From: Eustoma russellianum
Taxonomy: Eukaryota; Streptophyta; Magnoliopsida; Gentianales; Gentianaceae
Assembly: GCA_036186865.1 (NCBI GenBank)
Contig: AP025069.1
Coordinates: 3,366,532-3,430,531, forward strand
Length of the DNA: 64,000 nucleotides
Direction of reading: 5' to 3'
The translations under genes and the position numbers were made by a program. Under the pieces are notes generated by a model. That model saw only the letters and a list, made by a program, of their open reading frames with translations. It did no database searches and had not been told where the DNA came from. The number at the start of each line of letters is the position of its first letter. The first letter of the stretch is position 1. Below, in pieces: positions 11,746 to 21,671 of this stretch.

Positions 11746-11997
11746 AGGCGCCTTATGTCATTTCGAACGACTGCTTGAAACAGGATAAAGCGCCTGAACT
11801 GACATTGAACGATTGTGGTTGAAGAGATTAAGCACCTGAAGTCACTTCAAACAAGTGAAACATTTTACATAAAGCGCTTAATGCTACATCGAACGACTGT
11901 TTTAAAAGCATAAAGCAGTTGATGTCACTTCGAACCAGTGACATAGTTCATTTGAAGCGCTTAATGCGACTTCAAACGCATGAACTTCTTCTAATGA
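11746..11997 (-). repeat. six-unit array, 42-bp period, upstream of ORF3
   Basis: Core AAGCGC-type hexamers start at 11746, 11788, 11830, 11872, 11913 and 11955, spacings 42, 42, 42, 41 and 42. Most units also carry a TTCGAACGA or TCGAACGACTG block about 20 bp after the core. The array sits just 5' of ORF3 in element orientation, exactly as the six-unit array at 25089-25310 does in the complete element. Confidence 0.85.
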
Positions 11998-12062
11998 AGT
12001 GATTTATATGAGCTGAGCTTCAGAATTTAAATGTTTTTTTTTTGCTGCAACTCTTGATGGGT

Positions 12063-12338
12063 TAGTTTTAACCCATGTTAAAGTGTTCAAAGTGTGCTGT
12101 TACACAGCTTGACACATGAGGCACCTTATCTAGGCGTCCGAAGTGTTCTGGTTTCTTAACACTTCACATGAAGCTCCTTATCTAGGCGTTCGAGGTGTTC
12201 TGGTCTCCAGCATTTCACATGAAGCGCCTTATGCAGGCGTTCGAAGTGCTCTGGTCTCTAAACACTTCTCATGAGGCGCCTTATCTAGCGTTCCAGGTGT
12301 CAATTGTGTAAATCATCAAAACTTAACCTATTCTAACA
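12063..12338 (-). repeat. 5' LTR remnant of the decayed Sirevirus
   Basis: Only the U3-side end of the LTR survives. It has hairpin-array units (CTTATCTAGGCGT, TTCGAAGTG, ATGAAGCGCC) and the terminal AAATCATCAAAACTTAACC...CTAACA, which parallels 9540-9592. The sequence directly after 12338 shows no similarity to the element. Confidence 0.75.
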
Positions 12339-12631
12339 TGTAGATAGTTTCATTTAATTGTCCATGTAAAAATGTATTTTTAATGTCCAACTAACGAATA
12401 AGCCAAGAATTAGATAATTCAATGCTTAAATACAGTCCGGAAATGGCTGGTGCGACCACCGGATTAAAAGTTCCCTCACAATCTACACCAATATGTTAAG
12501 ACATGACATCACCAACTAAAACGAGGCCTAAACAAATATGCACACAAACAAAAACGAGGACACGACAATAAAGTGAGGATTTAATTGATTCCTACAAGAA
12601 ATCAGATTGAACAGGGAAATTCGAGTTTTAG
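12339..12631. other. intergenic, nothing recognised
   Basis: AT-rich sequence between the decayed Sirevirus and an RNase H-like relic. No ORF, inverted repeat or RNA gene was seen. Confidence 0.4.
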
Positions 12632-12960
12632 ATGGAAACTTCTAACCCTTCACCTCATTCCGAAGATGTAGAACTTCTTGAGACTATTAACGAGGGTCTC
12701 GCTTATGTCTTTAACTGTGGCTTTGAACTGATTGATATGAAAACCGACTGTTTACAAACCTACCATCAAATTATGTCCAAGGAGGAATACCTCTCATTAC
12801 ATGAAACTATCGTAGCTACTATTTACATCCCTAGCTGCATGTTTTTCTTATGTAAGTTTTTCACATGTTTATCGAGAAGATAATACGTGGCCCACTGTCT
12901 TGCACAAGATATCTTAGACATAGATTCTCTTATGGAGTGGAGAGAAAGTTTGTCCCCCTA
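12632..12960 (+). pseudogene. RNase H-like (RVT_3 type) relic of a LINE or domesticated copy
   Basis: The frame from ATG 12632 reads ELLETINEGLAYVFNCGFELI then MKTDCLQTYHQIMS, which fits the EAL...G/VETDCLQ portion of the plant RVT_3 RNase H fold. FFTCLSRR then corresponds to the F.HVSRE strand. An in-frame TAA (12881-12883) interrupts it. Directly afterwards the same frame reads YVAHCLAQDILDID and MEWRESLSP before a second stop, matching the usual N..AH.LA...W.E..P end of the domain. The first catalytic strand is missing, so this is a truncated relic. The assignment rests on motif order only. Confidence 0.55.
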
Positions 12961-13159
12961 ATGTACTAATCTCAGTTGCAGCCGATTTTCTATGGATGAA
13001 ATGCCTTTTTTAGCTAAAAAAAAGATGGAACCTTCTAAAGGTATGAGTGTCGTGTAAGTCGGAGAATTGTAGGTTGCAGAGGAAGTAGGAGTTGATCAAA
13101 ATTTGTTTTTCACACGTCAGTTTCAGGAGAAGTTTAGTGTTCACATATACCATATCGAT

Positions 13160-13476
13160 AGAGGAAATCTCATTTAGTAACCAAACGTAGGTTTGACCTA
13201 TTATTCAATTAACAACCAAACGTTGATGAAACTCACTTAACATCTATTCTTTTTGGATAATGGCTTATTTACAGCTATTCAACCGGCATCAGTCGTTCAT
13301 CAAAACATATATTTAAATAAAAATTGCAAAAAAAAAGACATCAGTCGGTCATCAACTGGTTGAATGGCTATAAATGAGCCATTATCCAAAAAGAATGGCT
13401 GTCAAATGAGTTTCATCAACGTTTACCTGTTAATTGAGTAATGGGTCAAATGTTTAACTACTAAGTGAGATTCTCT
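13160..13476. mobile_element. Mutator-like foldback MITE, 10-bp TSD
   Basis: This 317-bp element is flanked by the perfect 10-bp direct repeat CCATATCGAT (13150-13159 and 13477-13486). It is almost wholly an inverted repeat with arms of about 140 bp: AGAGGAAATCTCATTTAGTA on the left and AGAGAATCTCACTTAGTAGT read inward from the right. Shared inner blocks are TCAATTAACA, AACGTTGATGAAACTCA, CATTCTTTTTGGATAATGGC and GACTGATG. Long TIRs with a 9-11 bp duplication are the hallmark of Mutator-like elements. It has no coding capacity. Confidence 0.85.
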
Positions 13477-13789
13477 CCATATCGATGTTGTATATTTTGT
13501 AGGAATATGTACGTAGGCAAACCGAAGTTAGACTATGCTTCAGACTGAATGTACAAAGTCCAGATCCTTAAACCCTTTATAAAATTAGACAGCGGAATTA
13601 ATTGGCAGAGTCCAATTCCGGAGCCTCTTAACAAAAATGAATTATATACAGATTGGTAATTGCCAACCTTTAACCCGAAACAACTTCCAACCCTTTTTCC
13701 CCTTGCAAAAATCATGAATGGCCCGCTTGAACACAAGTAGTAAATTTCTAACAAAGAGTTAATCGTAGCTTGTGAAAGAAAAAACAATT

Positions 13790-13955
13790 TCTTCTAAAAG
13801 TGTACGTTGCGAGATTGGAGCGGAGATAATCGACATGGCATGGATAGAAGCCCAAGATCTGTTCAAGGTCAAAGTGGACATCATCCCTGCGATGGCTCAC
13901 TGGGATTGGACGGGGCCTGGGGCACAGGCTCTCCATAATCCGCGAAAAATATAGA
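13790..13955 (+). pseudogene. short coding-like relic of a dispersed plant repeat protein
   Basis: A 60-codon open frame contains EIIDMAWIEAQDLFKVKVDI, then MAHWDWTG and GAQALHNPRKI. The pattern of an acidic helix followed by an ALxNPR motif resembles a protein fragment that recurs in plant repeats and unplaced ORFs, but I cannot name the family. It ends at a stop before 13960. It could also be a chance ORF. Confidence 0.25.
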
Positions 13956-13994
13956 GTTTTGTCATCTCTCTCATTGTATGAAGTATTTTACTGG

Positions 13995-14262
13995 CCGATA
14001 GGGCATAGCTTAGTTGATTCCGAAAGGACAGATTTGCTAACAAGATGCGATGTTTGAATCCCGCAGCCTGCGTTATAGGTGTCTTATCTTCAGACTCCAA
14101 TGTGGGTCTTGAGGGTGGTTCCCTAGTATGTGGGTCTGCGTGTTCTGTGCATTCCCCTTAGCAGACCGTTGAGTACCTGATTTACATCCTCTCAACTGTC
14201 TTGTCGAGCCGGCGTGGGGGAGGGGCTTGGGGTTGTGATTCAACTTTTTTTTTTGTTCACAA
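13995..14262 (+). mobile_element. SINE-like copy, family S2 (CTGATTTACATCCT core)
   Basis: A tRNA-like start (GGGCATAGCTTAGTTGATT, then a GTTTGAATCCCGC B-box-like block near 14052) is followed by a GGGTCT-rich body, the core CTGATTTACATCCTCTCA at about 14178-14195, and GCCGGCGTGGGGGAGGGGCT, ending in a T run. Copies sharing the core lie at 36660, 38775, 47735 and (minus) 60270. Confidence 0.65.
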
Positions 14263-14703
14263 GTATTCTAGTGGTCCAAATACTTACTTGTTGAGGAAAA
14301 TTTTATTCAATCCAGAATTGTCAGATGTTTATACTGATCAAAGAAAATAATAATGATAACCCAAAATTATACAGCAACAAAATCCATAAGTAAAACACGC
14401 ATATCGGTATTGACCATTAGATATCTAAATTTTAGCCGTATGCTAATTCTAACAAAAGATATATATATTTATACATTTTAATGATTCATCCTGAATTTTT
14501 CTTTGATATTAATGGAAAGAACTATCACCTAACCATGATTGGAATCATGCTAAATCATCAAAAACTGAATACCAAAATTAAACTAGAAATATATTTGAAT
14601 CCATAGATGCAGTAATTGTGGTTGTCGGATTAGATCTTTCAAAAAACTACGTCAAACCTTTATTCTTTTGGAGCAGATAAAAATGAACATGCGTTTTGAG
14701 TAC

Positions 14704-15476
14704 TGTAATGATAGTTTGTAAAGGCAATGGAATGAAGAATAAAGGTGGATTGGTGTTTAAATAAGCAAGAATAGCTTGACTCGTGACATGGATCAATCTA
14801 TGTCTCAGTTGGGTTGATCCATGTGGCTTGAAAATCAAGTTGAGTATTCTGCCAGACAAAGATCGATCGATGTCACATAGATCGATCACTTCGATCGATC
14901 GATGTACCCTGGATGCAAAGTTAAAACTCTATGTCCAACATAGATCGATCGATGTGACTTCGATCGATACATAGATCGATCGGAGTAATTTGGATGAAAA
15001 GTTGGAGCTCTCTGTGAGACATCGATCGATGACATTGGTCGATCGATGTCACATAGATCCATCACATCAATCGATCGATGTGCCAACAGAAGTGACTTTT
15101 CATCTAGAATTGCAACTTATGCACCAAAGGACATATCCAATCACCATGCAACGGTCATAAACGTCTGAAATGAAGTTCAAGAGCCTATAAAAAGGCTATT
15201 GCAACACATTTTCAAGACATCTTGATTTCAAGTTAGTCTATGCATTAAAAGTTCTTCTTCCTACACAAAACACTTCCAATTTGAAAGTTCATTCGGTTTC
15301 ATTCCTTATTGATGAGATTTAAACTTGTTGGCTCTTGTATCCTAGAAAGAAACTTGCCTATAATCCTGCAGCAACTAGTGGGGACAAATATTCCTTACGG
15401 AAAGTGTAATATACACGCCTCAAGCCATCAACAATCTCTAATTCTGCTCATTGTTCTTGCCGTCCATTTTCTAGCA
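14704..15476 (+). repeat. 5' LTR with GATCGATC-palindrome cluster
   Basis: 773 bp, TGTAATGATAG...CTAGCA. Positions 14860-15075 carry many copies of the self-complementary GATCGATCGATG / ACATAGATCGATC motif. A TATA-like CTATAAAAAGGC sits at about 15184. The same motif cluster occurs in the 3' LTR, so it predates the insertion. Confidence 0.85.
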
Positions 15477-15530
15477 ATCGTAAGGAATATTTAAAGATAG
15501 ATTCAAAGTCATTTCTGAACCAAGAGAGCA

Positions 15531-17897
15531 TGAAGTTGGACCGATTTGATGTCACAAATTTCCTGTAGTGGAAGGACAAGATAATGTTCTTGCTGACCGT
15601 TTTACAAATTGGGTATTGTCTATACCCAAAACTGAAGAAATTACCAACCCACGTGAAGAAGACTCCGAGGAGGTGAAGGCTGCCTGGAGGAAGAGACATG
15701 AGGATGAGGTGTTGTGTCGGGGGCACATCCTCAACAATCTTTCAGATTGTATTTACGATTTGTTCACTGCTACATCATCACCGAAAGAGATATGGAATGC
15801 CTTGGAGTTCAAGTACAACAACGCGAAATAAGACACGGACAAATTCTAGGTGATAAAGTAGTTTACTTTTAAGATGATTGAGAATCTTTTCAATCATGGA
15901 CCAAGTGCACGAGTTACAGATCGTTGTCTCCAAACTCAAGGAGTTGGGTGTGGAAGTTTCTGAAGCATTACAAGTAGGAGAGATAATCGCAAAGCCTTCA
16001 AAGTTGTTATTATTGGATATGCCAAAAACTCTAAAGCATATAGAATTTTAGATATAGAATCCAATGTGTTTGTTGAATCTAGAGATGTTGAATTTCTTGA
16101 GAATAAATTCTTAAGAACAGATTCAAATCAAGGTTCAACAAGTGAAAATTTGAGTGAACCTATAATTGGAGATTTCTCTATTAATCCTTTTAGTGTTTAA
16201 TAAAATTCTCCAACTAAGGTTAAGAGAAGTCAACGGGCTAGAAAGGAGAAACATTTACATCTGTATTTCATTTCTTCACAATCTATTACCTTCTTACTTA
16301 AAGGTAATAGGACAAATGTGTTTAACCAAATACCTATTATACTAAGTGTAGAAGATGATCCTAAATCCTATAGGGAGGCAATGCAATCGAGAGATACATC
16401 ATTTTGGAAGAAAGCGATTGATGATGAGATGAACTCGTTATTGTCTAATAATATGTGGATTCTCACTGATTTGCATCCGAGTTCCAAAGCAATTGGATGT
16501 AAATGGGCATTTAAAAGAAAATATAATACCGATGGTTCAATTCAAACTTCAAGGCTAGATTGGTTGCAAAAAGCTTTAAACAAAGAGAAAGGATAGTCTA
16601 CTTTGATACGTATGTCCCGGTTGCAAGAATAACATCCATTAGAGTGTTGATAGCATTAGCATCCATAAATAACCTGTTTATTCATCAAATGGATGTTAAA
16701 ACTGCATTTCTCAATGGTGATTTAGATGAGGAAGTCTATATGGAATAACCGGGAGGTTTTGTTCTTCAGGGAAATGAGCACAAAGTGTGCAAATTGGTAA
16801 GGTCATTGTATGGCTTGAAACAAGCACCGAAACAGTGTCATGAAAAGTTTGACACTACCATCTTGAAGAATGGTTTCTTGCATAATAGTGCTGATAAATA
16901 TGCACATTCCAAGTTTACAGACAAATATGGTGTCATTATTTGTTTCTGTGAGGATGGCATGCTGATTATTGGCACTAACATGGAAGGAGTAAATGAAACT
17001 ACGAAGTATTTAACTTCACAATTCCAAATGAAAGATTTGGGTGATGTAGATACTATCTTAGGGATAAAAGTGTCCAAACATAGAGGGGGTTTTGTTCTTT
17101 GTCAATCTCATTACATAAACAAAGTGTTGAATAAATTCAATCACTTGGAGATCAAAGAAGCTAACACACTTTTTGATGCCTCATACAAATTAACTAGACA
17201 TACTGGAAGAGCGGTAGCTCAACATGAATATGCTAGTGCAATTGGTAGTTTAATATATGCTACATATTGTACTAGACCGGATATTGCCTTTGTGATGTGC
17301 AAATTATCAAGGTATACTAGTAATCCTAGTATGGACTATTGGAAGGCTATCAGACGAGTACTTGGGTACTTGAAGAGGACTATGAATTATGGATTGTACT
17401 ATAATAGTTTTCCAGCCGTGTTGGAAGGTTATACTGATGCTAGTTGGATAACTAGTGTTAATGATAACAAATATACTTCGGGTTGGGTATTTACATTGGA
17501 TGGTGGTACTGTTTCTTGGGCTTTAAAGAAACAGACATGCATAACTCAGTCCACAATGGAATCTGAATTCATAGCATTGGGATCTGCAGGTAAGGAAGCG
17601 GAATGGCTGAGAAATTTACTATTGGATATAAAGTTGTGGCCACAACTGATGCCAGCTATTTTCTTATACTTTGATAGCCAAGCAACAATGTCTAGAGCTT
17701 ATAGTAAAATCAATAATGGGAAATCTAGACATGTCAGTCTTAGGCATGATTATGTAAGGCAATTAATAACGAATGGTGTGATAGCCATTGCTTACATCAA
17801 ATTCTGCAATAACCTTGCGGATCCATTGACAAAAAGTCTTTCAAAAGATCTGGTACAAAGTACATCTTTAGGGATGAGATTGAGACGTATGAGATAA
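15531..17897 (+). pseudogene. copia gag / integrase-C / RT-RNase H remnant
   Basis: The gag start is at 15531 (MKLDRFDVTNFL, then a stop) and continues in a shifted frame at 15568-15831 with EEVKAAWRKRHEDEV and IWNALEFKYNN. Near 15995-16010 the sequence jumps to the integrase C-terminal SH3-like block IGYAKNSKAYRILDIESNV. RT follows: FWKKAIDDEMNSL (from 16318, frameshift near 16560), QMDVKTAFLNGDLDEEVYME, then a TAA at 16746 where a glutamine codon is usual, and LVRSLYGLKQAPK. The YVDD box is changed to a FCEDG-like sequence. RNase H ends NNLADPLTKSL, with the stop at 17897. Catalytically dead. Confidence 0.85.
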
Positions 17898-18414
17898 GTT
17901 CACTTGTGATAGAAACCCAACCTTTTCTAACATACCACTAGTCAAAGGTTCAATAAGTAACAACAAGTAACAAAGTGAGGAATTAAAGCACAAAAATTGA
18001 TCTGTAAAGAATCAGCCAGCACTGTTTTGACCTTTAAAGAATTGGAATGTTAGTGTTAAAGAAGGGTGAGTGTTAAGGCATTCTTAATGAAGGATTAAGA
18101 GGATATGTCTTAATCTTCACCTATATGAACATAGGAAGTGGTGCCGCTTCGACAAGCAATGATCTTGAAATGTTCATGAATACTAGGGGAAACACAAGGC
18201 CATAAAATGCAGTTTAAGATGAACTTCTAGGAACAGTGTGGTTTCATGTGTATAATATTTCCGGTTCTAACACACAGGAATCTGATTCAAAGCTTTTAAG
18301 CTATCAAGATTTGGTTAGAACTTTGAAGTATTATACTAATAAGAGGTTCAAATCGAAAGATACTTCTTAAATGCATGAAATGTCATAAATTGCTTTACAA
18401 ACTAAGTGGAGGAT

Positions 18415-19208
18415 TGTAATGAAAGTTTGTAAAGGCAATGGGATAAAGAATGAAGGTGGATTGATGTTTAAATAAGTAAGAATAATTTGGCTCATGACAT
18501 GGATCGATCTATGTCTCAGTTGGATCGATCTATGTGGCTTGAAAATGAAGTTGAGATTCTGTCGTACATAGATCGATCACATCAATCGATTGATGTCACA
18601 TAGATCGATCACTTCGATCGATCGATGTACCATGGATGCAAAGTTAAAACTCTCTTGTCTAACATAGATCGATCACATAGATTGATCGATGTGACTTTGA
18701 TCAATACATAGATCGATCGAAGTAGATTGGATGAATTGGATCTCTTTGTGAGATATCGATCGATGACATCGATCGATCGATGTCACATAGATCGATCACA
18801 TCGATCGATCGATGTGCCAACAGAAGTGACTTTTCATCTAGAATTGCAACTTATGCACCAAGAGACATATACAATCACCATGCAACGGCCATAAACGTCT
18901 AAAATGAAGTTCAAGAGCCTATAAAAAGGTTATTGCAACACATTTTCAAGACATTTTGATTTCAAGTTAATATATGCATTAAAAGTTCTTCTTCCTACAC
19001 AAAACACTCTCAATTTGAAAGTTCATTTAGTTTTATTCATTATTGCTGAGAATCGAAACTTGTTGGCTGTTGTATCCTAGGAGGAAACTTGTCTATAACC
19101 ATGCAGCAACTAGTGGGGGCAAATATTCCTTACGGAAAGTATAATACACGCCTCAATCCATCAACAATCTCTACTTCTACTCATTATTCTTGCATCCATT
19201 TTCTAACA
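18415..19208 (+). repeat. 3' LTR of the deleted copia element
   Basis: 794 bp, TGTAATGAAAG...CTAACA, collinear with 14704-15476 but with numerous substitutions and indels. The GATCGATCGATG cluster spans about 18500-18815. Confidence 0.85.
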
Positions 19209-19213
19209 AGTAC

Positions 19214-20685
19214 CACAACCCCTTATTTATGATATTCAATATTGCCCATCATCATTAGATATTAACCTTTTGGTTATTTACACTTTAATACCCTATACTT
19301 ATGAGATATTCAGAATCCAGCCTAAACCAAACAATCACTTTTATTTGGATTATTTAATGTAATGGTGTATAATAATTAACTAAGTATATATAGACCTATA
19401 AATTAGATTCTTATTAAATAATAGCCGAATAAAACAAACACTAAGATAATGCAACAATTTCAAGGAACGGAGATTAGAGGTTTTTTATGTTCTTAGAGGG
19501 GCGGAGATTCAAGGTTAGGCAGAATTTATTCAATCAAACTTTTGATGCTTACATCACTTGCAATGTAAAAAATAATAAGTCACAGGTAAGGTTTATTTCT
19601 TTCTAGCTTATATGCAGTGTAATCGTTCAAGAGCAACTTGTATTTCTTCCTGCATGTATTTTTTAGCTTATAAGTACTTATAATTACTTAAGAGCAACCT
19701 ATATTTCTTCTAAACCACACATGTTCAAAAAGGTTTAGGTGTTTGTAAACTAGTTTGATCTGTTTATAAACTAAGACAACAGCCTCTAGGTTAGTTGGGA
19801 TATGAAGTAATTTACTTGTGTTCTAGTTAAAGGCCGGAACTTAAAGCAATTGTTAAGGTTGCTGCTTTGTGACCTTGAGGTCATGGGTTCCAACTGCAGA
19901 AACAGCTTCTTACACAAAGTGTAAGGTAAGGCTGTGTATATAAGATTACGAAACAATCCGCCTCTCCTAGACCATGCGCATATGCGGAAGCATAATACAC
20001 TGGAAACGCTCTTTACTTGTCTTTTAGTCAGGAGGATAAGTGTTTATATGTATACAGATTGTCTCTATATATCTGCATCGACTGCATGCATCCCTTGAGT
20101 ATTTATGATGGCTAGCCACTTTTCTTTTTTCCAGAAAAGAAGAACAAAAGGTTGATGAAGGGGCAGCTGCAACTTGCCGAATTGCTTTGTCTCAAGGGTA
20201 TAAAAGGACCCCATAATATTTATGGTGTTTGCCACACCACTGTCCTATAAAAGAATTCTTGTCATTATTATTTCGTTGGCTTCTGCCTTTATCACTCATA
20301 AACATTCGAGTGGAATTATTCTATTGTAATGTTTCTAATGGATTTAACCTCTGAAACGTCTAGGCTGCAGCTTCTTGAGAAATCTTCATTGAAAAAAGAA
20401 TGTCCACTTTTAGATATATTTAGCTGAGGTTAAAATACTAATATATTATTCAGCGAAATGAAAACATCAAAGGGATGTAATCCATACAAAAGTCTTACTT
20501 GTAAGTCACATGATGAACTACATGTATTGTTCAGTAATATAAAGCAATTTTAAACAATATAAGCAGTGCATACGTCTAAAATGTGTGGGTAGAGCTTATA
20601 TATCACTCTATACACGTGAGTACAGATTCTATGTGTTACATCCCTACATACAAATAATTCTCTTTCAAAAATGTATCTGCTCCGA
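19214..20685. other. intergenic with one SINE
   Basis: AT-rich sequence. Apart from the Au-like SINE at 19850-20020, no gene, RNA or repeat was recognised. TATAAAAG-type strings near 20195 and 20245 have no supported ORF after them. Confidence 0.4.
19850..20020 (+). mobile_element. Au-like SINE
   Basis: Blocks in order are GACCTTGAGGTCATGGGTTCCA (B box), AGAAACAGCTTCTTACA, GTAAGGTAAGGCTGTGTA, CAATCCGCCTCTCCTAGACC, TGCGCATATGCGGAAGC and a 3' GGAAACGCTCTTT. This is the typical Au SINE layout, better preserved than the copy at 3262. Confidence 0.75.
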
Positions 20686-20689
20686 GTTT

Positions 20690-21130
20690 ACCAGATATGA
20701 TACATCGTGGCAGCCAAGACAATTTTTACTGCCTTGGCTCTTAGAGCTTTTTCTTTGAGTCTGCACGAACTCCAGGTCAGAAGTCTGTTGACAGATCTAA
20801 TTCCCCTTGGTAGAGCTATCCAAACTGAGATGGATAGCCAAAGTTGTCTGGTAGCAAGAAGGAAAAGAGTAGGTGTTGAAGCGAATCTTGTTCCTCCGAG
20901 CAGAGGTGGTATGCTCTGTCCTCGAAGTAAATCAGCTTTTCTTTGGTGGAAAGCCTGTTTAGCCCAGCAAGCCACAGGGATGAAAGAGTGTTTGGGAGTC
21001 ACTTCCGAGTCTTAAATAATTTTGGCCCAATTGACTTTCCTGCATCTGTCCCTGAAATATTCATATATCAGCTGAGGTTTGAGAATGACATCTGCTGTCC
21101 ACGAGGTGAGTATTTTTACTGCCGAGTTGA
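20690..21130 (-). pseudogene. LINE relic: zf-RVT region
   Basis: Minus-strand frames read YEYFRDRCRKVNWAKII, a stop, then VTPKHSFIPVACWAKQAFHQ and RKADLLRGQS. This is the W..........VTPKHSF....A......RL....L pattern found where the zf-RVT zinc-binding domain follows reverse transcriptase in plant LINEs. The 3' part reads LKEKALRAKAVKIVLAATMY followed by HIW, matching the usual end ...L......YHIWKERN. Frameshifts and stops show it is dead. No RT core is left. Confidence 0.65.
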
Positions 21131-21666
21131 AAGAACTGAAAGAGCATGCGCTGACCAGCATAACTTGCTAAATATTTTAGTATGTTGAAACATATTTATG
21201 ATAGTAACAAACATACATACCCAATGCACACAATATATGTCTACATGCGATACTACATATCTTTTACTAGTATTGCTTTGTATTTTAATTGATATTTCTA
21301 GCATGGGTTAGATAGACAGTGGATAAAAATGTAATCTACATTAAGAATAACTGAGACTAGATCTGCCCTTAACAACAATTAATACTAGGTTTGTCTAAGA
21401 CCCTCAAATGCTTAATTCAATATATTTCAATAATGATATGATAGAGAATTTTGTTGTAGATAACTATAGATCATCAACAACAGAAACCCTGTGGACTTCC
21501 CAGTAGATAGTTATTTCTTAGATAGTTATCCCTTATGTGAGATTTGAGAATAATAAGACTCATTTTCCACTTCTTTTCCAGTCTTGAATGTAGACTTACA
21601 TTTTTTATAAGATAAATCTCATTCCAAACTATTAGAAAATATGCGTCTACTATTTTGGTGACCCTC
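21131..21666. other. intergenic, nothing recognised
   Basis: AT-rich sequence up to the Sirevirus target site. No supported ORF or repeat. Confidence 0.4.
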
Positions 21667-21671
21667 GAAAT

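Larger units (their letters stand above)
8393..12338 (-). mobile_element. decayed Sirevirus-like element lacking gag and pol
   Basis: This is a relative of the complete element at 21672-32105. In minus-strand order it has the end piece of a 5' LTR (about 12338-12063), an array with 42-bp period, a broken ORF3, a polypurine zone, and a 3' LTR (9592-8393) that has lost its outer ~270 bp. gag, protease, integrase and RT are missing, so a large deletion runs from within the 5' LTR to just before the 42-bp array. The inner LTR ends (CTAACA at 9592 and 12338) match the complete element. No target duplication can be checked because the left end is truncated. Confidence 0.85.
14704..19208 (+). mobile_element. 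internally deleted Ty1-copia element with complete ends
   Basis: The element is 4505 bp long, bounded by two diverged LTRs (14704-15476 and 18415-19208, both TG...CA) and a perfect 5-bp target duplication AGTAC (14699-14703 and 19209-19213). A polypurine AGTGGAGGAT precedes the 3' LTR. The internal part holds a gag remnant joined directly to the integrase C-terminal region and then RT-RNase H. Protease and the integrase core are gone. A canonical primer-binding site is not visible after the 5' LTR. The many LTR differences show an old insertion. Confidence 0.9.

Noticed and set aside
20707..21015. 102-codon plus-strand ORF
   Set aside because: Antisense shadow of the LINE zf-RVT relic.
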